DNA of 64,000 bases, taken from the NCBI RefSeq assembly GCF_022637455.1, contig NZ_CP093341.1, positions 806,001 to 870,000 of the forward strand, in the 5' to 3' direction. Below the pieces are notes generated by a model that worked only from the letters and a program-made list of their open reading frames with translations, made no database searches and had not been told where the DNA came from. This DNA comes from Lysobacter sp. S4-A87. GTDB taxonomy: Bacteria > Pseudomonadota > Gammaproteobacteria > Xanthomonadales > Xanthomonadaceae. The position numbers and the translations under genes were made by a program. Below are positions 51,897-62,425 of this stretch, in pieces. The stretch's first letter is position 1; each line of letters opens with the position of its first letter.

Positions 51897-54005
51897 TTAC
51901 TCAGCCGGCACGCCCTCGCCTTCCTCGACGGCCTTGATCGACAGGCGGATACGGCCCTGCTTGTCGACTTCCAGCACCTTGACCTTCACGACGTCGCCTT
52001 CCTTGAGCTTGTCGGAGACCTTCTCCACGCGCTCGCTGGAGATCTGCGAGACGTGCACAAGGCCGTCCTTGCCCGGCAGGATCGTCACGAACGCACCGAA
52101 GTCCATGATCTTGGCGACCTTGCCTTCGTAGATGCGGCCCGGCTCGACGTCGGAGGTGATCTGCTCGATGCGTGCCTTCGCAGCCTGGGCGGCGGCGGCA
52201 TTGACCGAAGCGATGACGATGGTGCCGTCGTCCTGGATGTCGATCTGCGTACCGGTCTCCTTGGTGATGGCCTGGATGGTCGAGCCACCCTTGCCGATCA
52301 CTTCGCGGATCTTGTCCGGGTGGATCTTCATCGTCAGCAGGCGCGGCGCGAACTCGCTCAGCTCACCGCGCGGCGTGGTGATGGCATTGGCCATCTCGCC
52401 GAGGATGTGCAGGCGGCCGGCCTTGGCCTGGGCCAGTGCGACCTTCATGATCTCTTCGGTGATGCCCTGGATCTTGATGTCCATCTGCAGCGCGGAGATA
52501 CCTTCCGAGGTACCGGCCACCTTGAAGTCCATGTCGCCCAGGTGATCTTCGTCACCCAGGATGTCGCTCAGGACGACGAAGTTGTCGCCTTCCTTCACCA
52601 GGCCCATCGCGATGCCGGCGACCGGTGCCTTGATCGGCACGCCCGCGTCCATCAGCGCCAGCGAGGAACCGCAGACCGATGCCATCGACGAGGAACCGTT
52701 CGACTCGGTGATCTCCGAGACGACGCGGATGGTGTACGGGAACTCTTCCATCGTCGGCATGACGGCGAGCACGCCGCGCTTGGCGAGACGGCCGTGGCCG
52801 ATTTCGCGACGCTTCGGGCCCATCATGCGGCCAGCTTCACCGACCGAGAACGGGGGGAAGTTGTAGTGGAACAGGAAGTGTTCCTTGTACTCGCCCGAGA
52901 CGGCGTCGATGATCTGGCCGTCGCGCGCGGTACCGAGCGTGGCAATCACGATCGCCTGGGTCTCGCCGCGGGTGAACAGCGAGGAGCCGTGCGTACGCGG
53001 CAGCACGCTCACCTTCGAGGCGATCGGGCGGACGGTGTCGAGGGCGCGACCGTCGATGCGGACCTTGGTGCTGAGCACCGAGTTGCGCATGGTCTGGTAC
53101 TCGAGCTCGCCGAATTCCTTCGACAGCTCACCCGTGCTCCAGCCATCGGCTTCGGCGCGGCCGGCCAGCGACTGCAGCACGTCCTTCTTGATCGCCGAGA
53201 TGGCGTCGCGGCGCTGCAGCTTGTCGCGGACCTGGAAGGCCTGCTCGAGCTGGGTGCCGACGGCTTCCTTGAGCGCGCCGATCAGGGCGTCGTTCTTGGC
53301 CGGAGCCTTCCAGTCCCACGACTTGGTGCCGGCTTCGACGACCAGTTCGTTGATGATGTTGATGACCTTCTGCATCTCGCGATGACCGAACATCACCGCG
53401 CCCAGCATCACGTCTTCCGACAGCACCTTGGCTTCGGACTCGACCATCAGCACCGCGCTCGAGGTACCGGCGACGACGAGCTCCAGCTCGGAGTCGGCCA
53501 GCTCGGACACGGTCGGGTTCAGCAGGTACTGGCCGTTCTTGTAGCCGACCTTGGCAGCGCCGATGGGGCCGTCGAACGGCGCACCGGTCAGGGCCATGGC
53601 AGCCGAAGCGCCGATCAGTGCCGGGATGTCGCCGTCGATCTCCGGGTTCATCGACATCACGGTGGCGATGATCTGGACTTCGTTGCGGAAGTCTTCCGGG
53701 AACAGCGGACGGATCGGGCGGTCGATGAGGCGGGAGATCAGCGTCTCCTTCTCGGTCGCACGGCCCTCACGCTTGAAGAAGCCACCCGGGATGCGGCCAC
53801 CAGCGTAGAACTTCTCCTGGTAGTCCACGGTCAGCGGGAAGAAGTCCTGGCCTTCGCGCGCGCTCTTGGCAGCCACGGCGGTGACCAGCAGTACGGTGTC
53901 GTCCATCTTCACGAGGACGGCGCCGCCGGCCTGGCGGGCGATCTCGCCGGTTTCCAGCGTTACCTGATGGTTGCCGTACTGAAAGGTCTTGGTGATTTTT
54001 GCCAC
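51897..54005 (-). CDS. pnp: Polynucleotide phosphorylase
   Basis: 702 residues, the standard length. Two RNase PH domains ([20 protein letters not shown] with the FFRR-like loop; [20 protein letters not shown]), followed by KH ([20 protein letters not shown]) and S1 ([20 protein letters not shown]) domains. Phosphorolytic 3'-5' exoribonuclease, core of the RNA degradosome. Downstream of rpsO (182-base gap holding two hairpins), with its own terminator after the stop. Confidence 0.98.
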   Translation of the reverse strand: MAKITKTFQYGNHQVTLETGEIARQAGGAVLVKMDDTVLLVTAVAAKSAREGQDFFPLTVDYQEKFYAGGRIPGGFFKREGRATEKETLISRLIDRPIRPLFPEDFRNEVQIIATVMSMNPEIDGDIPALIGASAAMALTGAPFDGPIGAAKVGYKNGQYLLNPTVSELADSELELVVAGTSSAVLMVESEAKVLSEDVMLGAVMFGHREMQKVINIINELVVEAGTKSWDWKAPAKNDALIGALKEAVGTQLEQAFQVRDKLQRRDAISAIKKDVLQSLAGRAEADGWSTGELSKEFGELEYQTMRNSVLSTKVRIDGRALDTVRPIASKVSVLPRTHGSSLFTRGETQAIVIATLGTARDGQIIDAVSGEYKEHFLFHYNFPPFSVGEAGRMMGPKRREIGHGRLAKRGVLAVMPTMEEFPYTIRVVSEITESNGSSSMASVCGSSLALMDAGVPIKAPVAGIAMGLVKEGDNFVVLSDILGDEDHLGDMDFKVAGTSEGISALQMDIKIQGITEEIMKVALAQAKAGRLHILGEMANAITTPRGELSEFAPRLLTMKIHPDKIREVIGKGGSTIQAITKETGTQIDIQDDGTIVIASVNAAAAQAAKARIEQITSDVEPGRIYEGKVAKIMDFGAFVTILPGKDGLVHVSQISSERVEKVSDKLKEGDVVKVKVLEVDKQGRIRLSIKAVEEGEGVPAE

Positions 54006-54104
54006 GTTGGGTTCCTATCGTTTCGATGCGTTCCGGTCGAGGCCCCTGCCCCGCTCCGGTCGGCCGACGGTGCGGCCTGGGATTCTTGGTGGTTCAAAAA
54101 CGCA

Positions 54105-54125
54105 TGCAGGCCGAGGTGGCCTGCA
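54105..54125 (-). promoter_or_regulatory. Hairpin in the pnp leader
   Basis: TGCAGGCC-GAGGT-GGCCTGCA on the plus strand, an 8-bp perfect stem about 100 bases upstream of the pnp start. Its position recalls the RNase III-cleaved leader hairpin of pnp in enterobacteria, used in autoregulation; equivalence is inferred. Confidence 0.4.
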
Positions 54126-54144
54126 GGAAAACTTCGAAGCTCAA

Positions 54145-54176
54145 AAACAAACCGCGGCGCATCGCTGCGCCGCGGT
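54145..54176 (-). terminator. Hairpin terminator between rpsO and pnp
   Basis: On the minus strand ACCGCGGCGC-AGCGAT-GCGCCGCGGT, followed by TTGTTTTTG. A strong GC stem with a U-rich tail right after the rpsO stop; probably a partial terminator, as pnp follows. Confidence 0.7.
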
Positions 54177-54187
54177 AGGTAGTGCGT

Positions 54188-54448
54188 TTAGCGACGCAGG
54201 CCGAGTTTCTCGATCAGTGCCTTGTAGCGCTCGTTGTCCTTGCGCTTGAGGTAGTCGAGCAGGCTGCGGCGGCGGTTGACCATCTGGAGCAGACCGCGGC
54301 GGCTGTGGTGGTCCTGCTTGTGGACCTTGAAGTGGCCGGTGAGCTGCTCGATGCGTGCGGTCAGCAGGGCGACCTGGACTTCCGGCGAACCGGTGTCGTT
54401 GGCGCCGCGCTTGTTGTCTTCAATAACTTTGCTGGTGTCGATGGACAT
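54188..54448 (-). CDS. rpsO: 30S ribosomal protein S15
   Basis: 86 residues. The signature is complete: [70 protein letters not shown]15 binds 16S rRNA helices 20-22 early in 30S assembly. Preceded by an extended -10 promoter; followed by the pnp gene. Confidence 0.99.
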   Translation of the reverse strand: MSIDTSKVIEDNKRGANDTGSPEVQVALLTARIEQLTGHFKVHKQDHHSRRGLLQMVNRRRSLLDYLKRKDNERYKALIEKLGLRR

Positions 54449-54583
54449 CGTTGAATTGCCTCGTAGATGCGTGGCCTGCAGAAAGAGAATCGGTCGCGGG
54501 GATTCCGCGCCAACGCACCGCCTGGCCCGCCGTTTTCTGGAATGGTGCTGAAGGGAATGCTGAAGTGCTTGAAAAGCGGCGAA

Positions 54584-54592
54584 ATTGTATCA
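54584..54592 (-). promoter_or_regulatory. Extended -10 promoter of rpsO
   Basis: TGATACAAT on the minus strand: TG-N-TACAAT, an extended -10 box, 136 bases upstream of the rpsO ATG. No good -35 box is seen. It gives rpsO (and pnp) a promoter separate from the nusA operon. Confidence 0.6.
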
Positions 54593-54646
54593 GTCCGCCC
54601 CGGCGATTGCGACCTGAATTGTGACAACCGACAAGCCTCCGGCCAT

Positions 54647-55618
54647 TCAGGCCGACGGCGCCACCGGCTGTTCAGGCTCGCGCGTCGCGGCGGCCGCCCA
54701 GCGGAACAGGCGCTGCGGCGAAAGCTTGCCGCCCTCGCGCTGGGCCAGGCCCAGGCAGCGGCCGGTGAGCGAGGTGACCGCGACCAGCCCGTCTTCGCCC
54801 GTCTCGCAGTCGATGGTCTGGCCGTGGCCGAACCGCAGTGCAGCCTCTGCGTCGATCGCGACCCGCGGGAAGGAGCTCAGGCCTGCCTCGATCGGCAACA
54901 GGCAGCCATCGAGCACGGCCTCGCCCTGGGCGGCGATGTCGCGCAATGTTTCAAGCGTGAACATGCGCGGCTGGCTGAACGGATCGACCCAGAGCCGGCG
55001 CAGGCTGGCGACATGGGCGCCGCAGCCCAGCGCTTCGCCGAGGTCACGGACCAGGCTGCGCACGTAGGTGCCGGAGCCGCATTCGACATGCAGGTGCAGG
55101 CGCACGCCGTCGGGCCCCTGCTCGCGGCCAAGCAGGTCGAAGCGGTGCACCACGACATCGCGCTCGGGTGCTTCGATGGCTTCACCCCTGCGCGCCTTGG
55201 CGTACAGCGGCTCGCCGCCCTGCTTGAGCGCGGAGTAAATCGGTGCCCGCTGGCGGATAGCACCACGCAGCGGTGCCAGTGCCGCCTCGATGGCGGCGTC
55301 GTCGAGTTCGGGGACAGGGCGTTGCAGCAGCGGCGCGCCGTCGGCGTCATCGCTGTCGGTGGTCAGGCCCAGCACCGCGGTGGTTTCGTAGGCCTTGCTC
55401 GATCCCAACAGCAGGCCGGCGATCTTGGTCGCCTCGCCGAAGCAGATCGGCAGCAGGCCGGTGGCCAGCGGGTCGAGGCTGCCGGTATGGCCGCCTTTTT
55501 CCGCGCGGAACAGGTGGCGCACCTGCTGCAGGGCCTGGTTCGAGCTCAGGCCCTGCGGCTTGTCCAGCAGGACGATGCCGTCGAGCGCACGGAACACGGT
55601 ACGGGGCTTTTTTCTCAT
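54647..55618 (-). CDS. truB: tRNA pseudouridine(55) synthase
   Basis: 323 residues. TruB catalytic motif [16 protein letters not shown] with Asp49, and conserved [33 protein letters not shown], and [21 protein letters not shown], with a C-terminal PUA-like domain. Start at 55618: the upstream frame (to 55807) covers family A repeat sequence. The 195-base gap from rbfA is filled by that repeat. Confidence 0.97.
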   Translation of the reverse strand: MRKKPRTVFRALDGIVLLDKPQGLSSNQALQQVRHLFRAEKGGHTGSLDPLATGLLPICFGEATKIAGLLLGSSKAYETTAVLGLTTDSDDADGAPLLQRPVPELDDAAIEAALAPLRGAIRQRAPIYSALKQGGEPLYAKARRGEAIEAPERDVVVHRFDLLGREQGPDGVRLHLHVECGSGTYVRSLVRDLGEALGCGAHVASLRRLWVDPFSQPRMFTLETLRDIAAQGEAVLDGCLLPIEAGLSSFPRVAIDAEAALRFGHGQTIDCETGEDGLVAVTSLTGRCLGLAQREGGKLSPQRLFRWAAAATREPEQPVAPSA

Positions 55619-55700
55619 CAGGTCCGGAATCGTGCGGGTCGGCCACTGGAATGCGCGTACGTTCCCGCGGATGCGGGCCGGCTGCAACTGGGGGGACTGG

Positions 55701-55805
55701 TCCCTTCCCCCCGCTGGCGGGAGAAGGTGCCCGAAGGGCGGATGAGGGGAGGCTTTCGCGCTTGCCCTCACCCCAACCCCTCTCCCGCACGCGGCAGAGG
55801 GGCTC
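55701..55805. repeat. Intergenic palindromic repeat, family A copy 3
   Basis: Contains GCCCTCACCCCAACCCCTCT then CCCGC, plus an outer inverted part (CCCCGCTGGCGGGAGAAGGT). Inserted between rbfA and truB, inside an otherwise tight operon. Core shared with 3227 and 38848. Confidence 0.7.
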
Positions 55806-55813
55806 AAGGCATC

Positions 55814-56191
55814 TCAGGTCTCTGCGTCGTCATCCGCCGGCGTCGGGCCAGCCTCATCACGCAGCAGATTGTCGATGCGCTCGCCACGATCGACCGAGTC
55901 GTCGTAGTGGAAGTGCAGCTCTGGCACGTGCCGCATCTTCACCGCGCGGCCGAGCTGGTAGCGCAGCTGCGGCGCCAGTTCCTTGAGCGCCTTGACGGCC
56001 TCGAGGGAACGCTCCTGCTGCAGCGCGGTGACGAAGACCTTGGCATGGGCCAGGTCACGGGTGATTTCGACATCGGACACGCTGACCGACGGCAGGCCGT
56101 GCTCGCGCACGGCCTGGTGCACGATCGTGCCCAGCTCCCTTCGGAGCTGGGCGGAAACGCGATCGGTGCGATGGAACGACTTGGTAGGCAT
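55814..56191 (-). CDS. rbfA: Ribosome-binding factor A
   Basis: 125 residues with the KH-like fold of RbfA: FHRTDRVSAQLRRELGTIVH, SDVEITRDLAHAKVFVTAL and the C-terminal LRYQLGRAVKMRHVPELHFHYDDS. 30S maturation/cold-shock factor acting on helix 1 of 16S rRNA. Five bases after infB. The upstream frame to 56287 is not credible. Confidence 0.97.
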   Translation of the reverse strand: MPTKSFHRTDRVSAQLRRELGTIVHQAVREHGLPSVSVSDVEITRDLAHAKVFVTALQQERSLEAVKALKELAPQLRYQLGRAVKMRHVPELHFHYDDSVDRGERIDNLLRDEAGPTPADDDAET

Positions 56192-56196
56192 GGCGA

Positions 56197-58803
56197 TTAC
56201 AGCGTGCGCTGGACTTCGATGCGCTCGAAGCACTCGATCTGGTCGCCAGGCTTGACGTCGTTGTACGCCTTCACGCCGATGCCGCACTCGGTGCCGTTAC
56301 GCACCTCGTCGACGTTCTCCTTGAAGCGGCGCAGCGATTCCAGCTCGCCCTCGAAGACCACGGCGTTGTCGCGAAGCACGCGGATCGGCTTGTGGCGCTT
56401 GACCACGCCCTCAACCACCATGCAGCCGGCAACGGCGCCGAACTTCGAGCTGCGGAACACGTCGCGGACCTCGGCGGTGCCGATGATCTCTTCGCGGATC
56501 TCGACGCCGAGGATGCCCGAGGCCACCTGCTTCACCTGGTCGATCACGTCATAGATGATCGAGAAGTAACGCAGGTCGACGCCGTAGGAGTCGATCACCT
56601 TGCGGGCCGAGGCATCGGCGCGCACGTTGAAGCCGATCACGGTGGCCTTGGCGGTGGCCGCGGCGTTGGCGTCGGACTCGGTGATGCCGCCCACGCCGGA
56701 GCTGATCACATTGATGCGGATCTGGTCGTTGGACAGCGCAATCAGCGACTGGCGCAGCGCCTCGACCGAACCCTGCACGTCGGCCTTGATGACCAGGTTG
56801 AGGCTCAGCTGGCCCTCGCCCTTGCCCATCTGCGCCATGATGTCTTCCATGCGGTTGCCAGCGGCGGCGACCAGGCGCGACTCGCGACGCTTGGCGTCAC
56901 GCTGCTGGGCGACGTCCTTGGCAAGGCGCTCGTCCTCGACCACGACGAAGTCGTCGCCGGCATCGGGCACGCCCGACAGGCCGAGCACCTGCACCGGGAT
57001 CGACGGACCCGCGGACGGGACCTGCGAACCGGTTTCGTCGAACAGCGCCCGCACGCGGCCGTACTGCACGCCGCAGACGAGGTAGTCGCCCTTCTTCAGT
57101 TCGCCCTGCTGGACCAGCACGGTCGCGACCGGGCCGCGGCCCTTGTCGAGAGACGATTCGATCACCACGCCGGTGGCGCGGCCGGTGGCGACTGCACGCA
57201 GTTCGAGCACTTCGGCCTGGATCGAGATCGCATCGAGCAGGTTGTCGACGCCCAGGCCGGTCTTGGCGGAAAGCTCGACCATCTGGGTTTCGCCACCGAA
57301 GTCCTCGGCGACGACGTCTTCGCTGAGCAGCTCGTTCTTGACCCGCAGCGGATCGGCGTCGGACTTGTCGATCTTGTTGATTGCCACGATCAGCGGCACG
57401 CCGGCCGCCTTGGCGTGCTGCACGGCTTCCTTGGTCTGCGGCATGACGCCGTCGTCGGCAGCCACGACCAGCACCACGATGTCGGTCAGCTTGGCGCCGC
57501 GTGCACGCATCGAGGTGAAGGCGGCGTGGCCCGGGGTGTCGAGGAAGCTGATGACGCCCTTGTCGGTTTCGACGTGGTAGGCACCGATGTGCTGGGTGAT
57601 GCCGCCGGCTTCGCCGGAGGCGACCTTGGTGCGGCGGATGTAATCCAGCAGCGAGGTCTTGCCGTGGTCGACGTGACCCATGATGGTGACGACCGGGGGA
57701 CGCGCGATCTTGTCGCCCTGCGTCTCTTCGACGTGGGCCAGCAGTGCGTCCTCGGCGGAACCAGCATCGGCCTTGACCACGTTGTGGCCGAGTTCCTCGG
57801 TCACCAGCGCGGCGGTGTCATGGTCGATCGACATGTTGATCGTCGCCATCACGCCCATCTTGAACAGCGCCTTGACCACGTCGCCGCCCTTGAGCGCCAT
57901 CTTCTGCGCGAGGTCGGCAACGGTGATCGTCTCGCCGATGGCGACGTCGCGCACGATCGGCGCGGTGGGGCGGGTGAAGCCGCTACCGGACCGGCTCTGC
58001 TCGCTCTGACGGCGCTGCGGCTTGGACTTGCCACGCGCATTGGTGGTGCGACGCGCGCGGTCGGAGGCACTGAGGTGCATCTGGCCGGCGAAGCGGTTGG
58101 TGCGGTCGTCGTCTTCGACGCCGGCGACCATCGCGTGCGAGCCGCGGGTCTTGTGCGCCGGAGCGCCACGGGCAGGTTCGGCGGCCCGCGGTGCGGCCGG
58201 CTTGGCCGGCGGATGGCCGTGACCGTGCGTGCTCGGCGGCTTGCGGACGGCAGCCGGCGCATCCTCGTCGGCGACGAGGACGCTGGCGTCGGCGAGCTTC
58301 GCCTTCTGCTCTTCCTCGGCCTTCAGGCGCGCTGCTTCTTCCGCCTGGCGACGGGTCGCCTCGACCGCGTCGGCACGACGCTTGTCGTCGGCAGCCAGCT
58401 TCTCCTGCTCGGCAAGATTGCGCTGCTTGGATTCCTCCAGCTTGCGCAGGATCTCGGCGCGCTCGTCGCCTGGCGACTGGCCTTCGCTGGGCTTGACCAG
58501 CGTGACCTTCTTGCGCACGACCACGTCGACCGTGGTCTTGTTCTTGCCACCGCCCACAGTGATTTCCTGTTTGCGGCTGCGATTGAGGGTGATCTTCTTC
58601 GCAGCGTCGTCGCTGGCTTCGACCTTTTCGGTCTTGCCATGGGCGCGCTTGAGGAAGCCGAGCAGCTTGACTTTCTCGATACTGGTCACGACCTGGTCGG
58701 GGCCGCTGAAAGTCATGCCGGCCTCGGCCAGCTGCTCCAGCAACTTCTCGACCGGCGTGTTCACCAGTTCGGCCAGCTTGCGGATGGTGGTTTGCTGCGA
58801 CAT
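56197..58803 (-). CDS. infB: Translation initiation factor IF-2
   Basis: 868 residues: IF2-N domain ([20 protein letters not shown]), a charged linker with K/E/A helices ([20 protein letters not shown]) and a basic Gly/Pro-rich stretch, a second IF2-N segment, G domain with G1 GHVDHGKTS (376-384), G3 DTPGHAAF, G4 NKIDK, then domains II-IV ([13 protein letters not shown]...). GTPase that positions fMet-tRNA on the 30S subunit; its initiator tRNA gene is 4 kb upstream. A hairpin precedes the start. Confidence 0.98.
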   Translation of the reverse strand: MSQQTTIRKLAELVNTPVEKLLEQLAEAGMTFSGPDQVVTSIEKVKLLGFLKRAHGKTEKVEASDDAAKKITLNRSRKQEITVGGGKNKTTVDVVVRKKVTLVKPSEGQSPGDERAEILRKLEESKQRNLAEQEKLAADDKRRADAVEATRRQAEEAARLKAEEEQKAKLADASVLVADEDAPAAVRKPPSTHGHGHPPAKPAAPRAAEPARGAPAHKTRGSHAMVAGVEDDDRTNRFAGQMHLSASDRARRTTNARGKSKPQRRQSEQSRSGSGFTRPTAPIVRDVAIGETITVADLAQKMALKGGDVVKALFKMGVMATINMSIDHDTAALVTEELGHNVVKADAGSAEDALLAHVEETQGDKIARPPVVTIMGHVDHGKTSLLDYIRRTKVASGEAGGITQHIGAYHVETDKGVISFLDTPGHAAFTSMRARGAKLTDIVVLVVAADDGVMPQTKEAVQHAKAAGVPLIVAINKIDKSDADPLRVKNELLSEDVVAEDFGGETQMVELSAKTGLGVDNLLDAISIQAEVLELRAVATGRATGVVIESSLDKGRGPVATVLVQQGELKKGDYLVCGVQYGRVRALFDETGSQVPSAGPSIPVQVLGLSGVPDAGDDFVVVEDERLAKDVAQQRDAKRRESRLVAAAGNRMEDIMAQMGKGEGQLSLNLVIKADVQGSVEALRQSLIALSNDQIRINVISSGVGGITESDANAAATAKATVIGFNVRADASARKVIDSYGVDLRYFSIIYDVIDQVKQVASGILGVEIREEIIGTAEVRDVFRSSKFGAVAGCMVVEGVVKRHKPIRVLRDNAVVFEGELESLRRFKENVDEVRNGTECGIGVKAYNDVKPGDQIECFERIEVQRTL

Positions 58804-58823
58804 TCGGATTCCGTGTCCTCGTG

Positions 58824-58843
58824 GCGCGGGACGAGTCCCGCGC
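58824..58843 (-). promoter_or_regulatory. Hairpin upstream of infB
   Basis: GCGCGGG-ACGAGT-CCCGCGC, a 7-bp GC stem (9 bp if the loop is tightened) in the 94-base nusA-infB gap. No T-run follows, so it is more likely a processing or translational-control hairpin than a terminator. Confidence 0.35.
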
Positions 58844-58897
58844 GTGTGGGCGTCATTCTAGACCTGCGGCACTGGGCCGGTCAGATAGACGCGGTAT

Positions 58898-60385
58898 TCA
58901 TTCAAACCAGTGCTTGCGCGCTTCCATGATCAGGGCGGCAGCACGGGCTTCGTCGATACCTTCGATATCGGTCAGCTCGTCAGTCGCCATGTCGGCCAGG
59001 TCATCACGGGTCACCACGCCACGCGCGGCAAGCGCGAAGGCGGTGGCCTCGTCCATTCCATCCAGCTCCAGCAGATCGGCTGCCGGCTGGTGCTCGTCGA
59101 GCTCTTCCTCGGCGGCCAGTGCTTCGTTGAGCAGCGCGTCGCGGGCACGCGAGCGCAGCTCTTCGACGATGTCCTCGTCGAAACCTTCGACGGCGAGCAG
59201 CTCGCCGACCGGGACGTAGGCGATTTCCTCGACCGTGCTGAAGCCTTCCGAGACCAGGATGCCGGCGATCTCTTCGTCGACCTCGAGCTTTTCCTGGAAC
59301 AGCGACTTGGCGGCGGTCTGCTCGGCCTCGGACTTGGCGGTGACCTGGTCCTGGGTCATCACGTTGAGCTGCCAGCCCGACAGGCGGCTGGCCAGGCGCA
59401 CGTTCTGGCCGCCCTTGCCGATTGCCTGCGCCAGACGGTCCTCGGCCACGGCCAGGTCCATCGAATGCTTTTCTTCATCGACGATGATCGACTGCACTTC
59501 GGCCGGCGCCATCGCGTTGATGACGAACTGGGCCGGGTTGTCGGACCACAGCACGATGTCGACACGCTCGCCGTTGAGCTCGTTGCTCACGGCCTGCACG
59601 CGCGAACCGCGCATGCCGATGCAGGCGCCGATCGGATCGGTGCGGTTGTCGTGGGCGAGCACGGCGATCTTGGCGCGGTCGCCCGGATCGCGTGCACAGG
59701 CCTTGATCGACACCAGGCCCTGGCCGACTTCCGGCACTTCCAGCTTGAACAGTTCGATCATGAATTCCGGGGCGGCGCGGCTGATGAACAGCTGCGGGCC
59801 GCGCGGCTCGCTGCGCACGTCGAACAGGTAACCTCGGACGCGGTCGCCGGTACGCAGGACGTCGCGCGGGATGCCCTTGTCCTTCGGAATGATCGCTTCG
59901 GCGTTGCCGCCGAGGTCGACGTAGATGTTGCCGCGCTCGACACGCTTGACCACGCCGGTGACCAGCTCGCCGACGCGATCCTTCCAGCCGTCGACAACCT
60001 GCTGGCGCTCGGCCTCGCGCACGCGCTGGACGATGACCTGCTTGGCGGCCTGGGCGGCGATGCGGCCGAACTCCGGGTTCTCGATCTGCTCTTCGATGTA
60101 GTCGCCGACCTCGACGCCCTCGACTTCGTCGATCGCGTCCATCATGCGGATCTGGCGGTCCGGCGACTCCATGACGACGTCGTCGGCGACGACCTCCATG
60201 CGGCGGAAGGTCTCGTAGCTGCCGTCCTTCTGGTCGATCGCGACGCGCACGAGCACGTCTTCGTCGTGATAGCGCTTCTTCGCGGCCGAAGCCAACGCGG
60301 CCTCGATGGCCTCGAAGATGACTTCACGCGGCACGCCCTTCTCGTTGGCGACTGCATCCACGACCAGCAACAGTTCCTTGCTCAT
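58898..60385 (-). CDS. nusA: Transcription termination/antitermination factor NusA
   Basis: 495 residues: N-terminal RNAP-binding domain (KELLLVVDAVANEKGVPREV), S1 (RVGELVTGVVKRVERGNIYVDL), KH1/KH2 (IGACIGMRGSRVQAVSNELN; LAQAIGKGGQNVRLASRLSG) and two C-terminal acidic helix-hairpin-helix repeats (LVSEGFSTVEEIAYVPVGEL; LAARGVVTRDDLADMATDEL), present in gammaproteobacterial NusA. ATG at 60385 is chosen since GGAG lies before it; the ATG five codons upstream has no such site. Confidence 0.98.
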   Translation of the reverse strand: MSKELLLVVDAVANEKGVPREVIFEAIEAALASAAKKRYHDEDVLVRVAIDQKDGSYETFRRMEVVADDVVMESPDRQIRMMDAIDEVEGVEVGDYIEEQIENPEFGRIAAQAAKQVIVQRVREAERQQVVDGWKDRVGELVTGVVKRVERGNIYVDLGGNAEAIIPKDKGIPRDVLRTGDRVRGYLFDVRSEPRGPQLFISRAAPEFMIELFKLEVPEVGQGLVSIKACARDPGDRAKIAVLAHDNRTDPIGACIGMRGSRVQAVSNELNGERVDIVLWSDNPAQFVINAMAPAEVQSIIVDEEKHSMDLAVAEDRLAQAIGKGGQNVRLASRLSGWQLNVMTQDQVTAKSEAEQTAAKSLFQEKLEVDEEIAGILVSEGFSTVEEIAYVPVGELLAVEGFDEDIVEELRSRARDALLNEALAAEEELDEHQPAADLLELDGMDEATAFALAARGVVTRDDLADMATDELTDIEGIDEARAAALIMEARKHWFE

Positions 60386-60447
60386 CTCGTTACTCCGCAC
60401 GTTGGCGCTGACGCGCCGCCGGCAATTGGGTGGTTACCTAGGTTGAT

Positions 60448-61050
60448 TTACTTCTTGCCTTTCGCAGGGCGGCGCTTTGCGGGCGCACCCTGTGCAGACG
60501 TGTCTTTTCCGGGCTTGACCGGAGCGAAACCCAAGGCGGCCCAATCCGGGACCAGGCGCGCCTTGTCGATGTTGCCGACCGCGACCGCGAACTCGTTCGC
60601 GTCGACCGGGTCGATTTGGACACCATCGATGTGAAACACCACGGTGTCGCCATCAACGCGGGCAATCTTCCCGGTCAGGCGGCGACGGCCGTCCTGCGGC
60701 AGCTTCAGGCCAACCTTCGCGGTCTCGCCGATGAAGCGCTTGTAATGCTCGAGCGTGAACAGCGGCCGATCGATACCCGGCGACGACACTTCCAGCGTGT
60801 ACATACCGCTGATCGGATCCTCGACGTCGAGCTGCGCGGACACCTCGCGGCTGACCGCCTCGCAATCCTCGATCGTGACCGAGCGCGGCTGCCCGTTCTC
60901 GTCCGTCTCCTGACCCGCGGGCACGTCGATGTACAGACGCAGCACCGCGCTGCCGGGAGCCGGCAGGTATTCGGCACCGAGCAACTCGACCCCCAGCGAC
61001 TGGACGGTCGGGGTGAGCAGCCTGGCGATTTCGACAGCTTTATCAGACAC
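60448..61050 (-). CDS. rimP: Ribosome maturation factor RimP
   Basis: 200 residues. YhbC/RimP signature: [65 protein letters not shown], and a C-terminal Sm-like domain; a Lys/Pro tail ([11 protein letters not shown]) is extra. GTG at 61050 is selected: GGGAG lies upstream and the family starts near [11 protein letters not shown]. First gene of the nusA operon. Leader has 13-base direct repeats. Confidence 0.95.
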   Translation of the reverse strand: MSDKAVEIARLLTPTVQSLGVELLGAEYLPAPGSAVLRLYIDVPAGQETDENGQPRSVTIEDCEAVSREVSAQLDVEDPISGMYTLEVSSPGIDRPLFTLEHYKRFIGETAKVGLKLPQDGRRRLTGKIARVDGDTVVFHIDGVQIDPVDANEFAVAVGNIDKARLVPDWAALGFAPVKPGKDTSAQGAPAKRRPAKGKK

Positions 61051-61483
61051 GCGTACGACTCCCGCGATAAACGATCCAGGGACCGGCCAAACCACTGCCA
61101 GACGATCCAGGGACTGAATTGCATGCAACGTTTGACCCGGTCTTGCGAACAAGCACGTGCGATCCGGACTACGAACCACGAACCAAGCCACGAACAACGA
61201 AAAAGGGCCCTTGCGGGCCCCTTGTCCGTACAGCTGGATGTCGGCGTGGTCGCGCTGGGCGCGGCCACAAAGCCCGGCCTTTGGCCTTGGGACCGCCCGG
61301 ATTCCGGGTGGTCCGAGGGCACGGGGCCCTGGCCGAAGCTGGTAGCGGGGGTTGGGCCAGCGTCCCGAAGGACCGGTCACCAAACCGCTAGGCCGCACAT
61401 GATACCGGGTTGCCCCGGGATGGTGCAAACCCTCTTCGCGCCGCCGGCAGCGGGCCGCCCCGCCTGGGCGCCCTCCCCGGACG
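61051..61483. promoter_or_regulatory. rimP upstream region with repeats and terminator
   Basis: 433 bases without a gene. From rimP outward: the direct repeat ACGATCCAGGGAC at 61071-61083 and 61102-61114; short ACGAACCA repeats near 61168-61194; a terminator hairpin at 61198-61222; and a second stem, GGACC-G-CCCG ... CGGG-T-GGTCC (61290-61314). The rimP operon promoter should lie here, but I could not assign clear boxes. Confidence 0.5.
61198..61222 (-). terminator. Terminator downstream of the fimbrial gene
   Basis: On the minus strand AAGGGGCCC-GCAA-GGGCCCTT with a TTTTTC tail; it would stop minus-strand transcripts before rimP. Confidence 0.7.
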
Positions 61484-62425
61484 CTACTCATACGTCAGCG
61501 TGAATGTTAGGGCGGTATTGGCCGTTCCCCCGACCACCTGCCCTGCTGTCTGGTAATAGCGGGCACGCAGTGGGATTTCATGGGCACCCGCCCCGACGGC
61601 ACCGGTGAACAGCTGGGAGACGGACAACGGGTGCGGACCGCTCCCGCTGCCGTTGAGCAGCTGCAGACCCACGCCCGAGGCAGTCGAACCGGCATCGAGC
61701 GCGACCACCGACTGTGCGTCGTTGATCACTGTTGTCAGCGGATCCACCCGATAGCGGATGCGGCTCAGGCCCGTTGAGCACGCCAGGGATATCGAGAAGG
61801 ACACCGAGGCCCCGGAACTGCCGACGCCCGACAGCTCCGAGGACCGGTGCGAGCCCATCGGGACGGTCACGTCGGACGTCGTGCACGAGGGGGTGACCAC
61901 GGTGATCGCACTGCTCAGCCGCACCGCCCAGATGTCCAGCAAGCCGTATCGGCGCCTGCCCAGCTCGCCGGCGGGGATGACCGTGCCCGCCGCGACCGGC
62001 CCGGTCTTGACCAGCACCAGGCGCTGCCCCGTTCCCGCCGTCGAACTGTGCGAACCGCTCAGCGAGCTGGTGCCGTAGCTGGCCTCGAAGATGTTCCGCC
62101 CCCGGAAGCTCCACTCCCAGGACAGCCCCGTGGTTCCGATCGGCATCCTCGTCTGGCCAACGGCCGGCGTGGCCCCCACGCTGTTGACCAATCCATATGG
62201 GTCACCGCTGCAGGTGATCGTGACGGTGCTTGGGTTGCCACGCGTGAGCGGCGCGACCTGGGTGCCGTTGGGCAAGTCCCTAGGCACCATGATCGTTGAC
62301 GGGAAGGCATAGGCGGCCGTTGCGAAAGAGCCCGGAGTGGCCGTGCAGGCAGCCCGCGCAGGCGCGGGAGACAACACGATCGTCAGTACGACCATCACCA
62401 GGCCATGCGCGATGGCTCGTTGCAT
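61484..62425 (-). CDS. Orphan fimbrial/adhesin-type protein
   Basis: 313 residues with a signal peptide ([16 protein letters not shown]) and early cysteine (CTATPGSF). The second half (~175-313) follows the type 1 fimbrial (FimA-like) domain: paired Cys ([22 protein letters not shown]), then [20 protein letters not shown], and the terminal [10 protein letters not shown] beta-strand. The N-terminal ~150 residues could be a receptor-binding part, as in tip adhesins. No chaperone or usher gene is present here. It sits between the initiator tRNA and rimP. Confidence 0.75.
   Translation of the reverse strand: MQRAIAHGLVMVVLTIVLSPAPARAACTATPGSFATAAYAFPSTIMVPRDLPNGTQVAPLTRGNPSTVTITCSGDPYGLVNSVGATPAVGQTRMPIGTTGLSWEWSFRGRNIFEASYGTSSLSGSHSSTAGTGQRLVLVKTGPVAAGTVIPAGELGRRRYGLLDIWAVRLSSAITVVTPSCTTSDVTVPMGSHRSSELSGVGSSGASVSFSISLACSTGLSRIRYRVDPLTTVINDAQSVVALDAGSTASGVGLQLLNGSGSGPHPLSVSQLFTGAVGAGAHEIPLRARYYQTAGQVVGGTANTALTFTLTYE

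Noticed and set aside
51882-54182. 766-codon plus-strand frame opposite pnp
   Set aside because: Shadow of the highly conserved pnp gene.
56392-58929. 845-codon plus-strand frame opposite infB
   Set aside because: Shadow of infB; HDHDV-type repetitive translation without a domain.
61261-61330. Possible extra tRNA or small RNA before rimP
   Set aside because: The GGACC...GGTCC stem is strong but no tRNA arms or conserved RNA pattern can be built around it.
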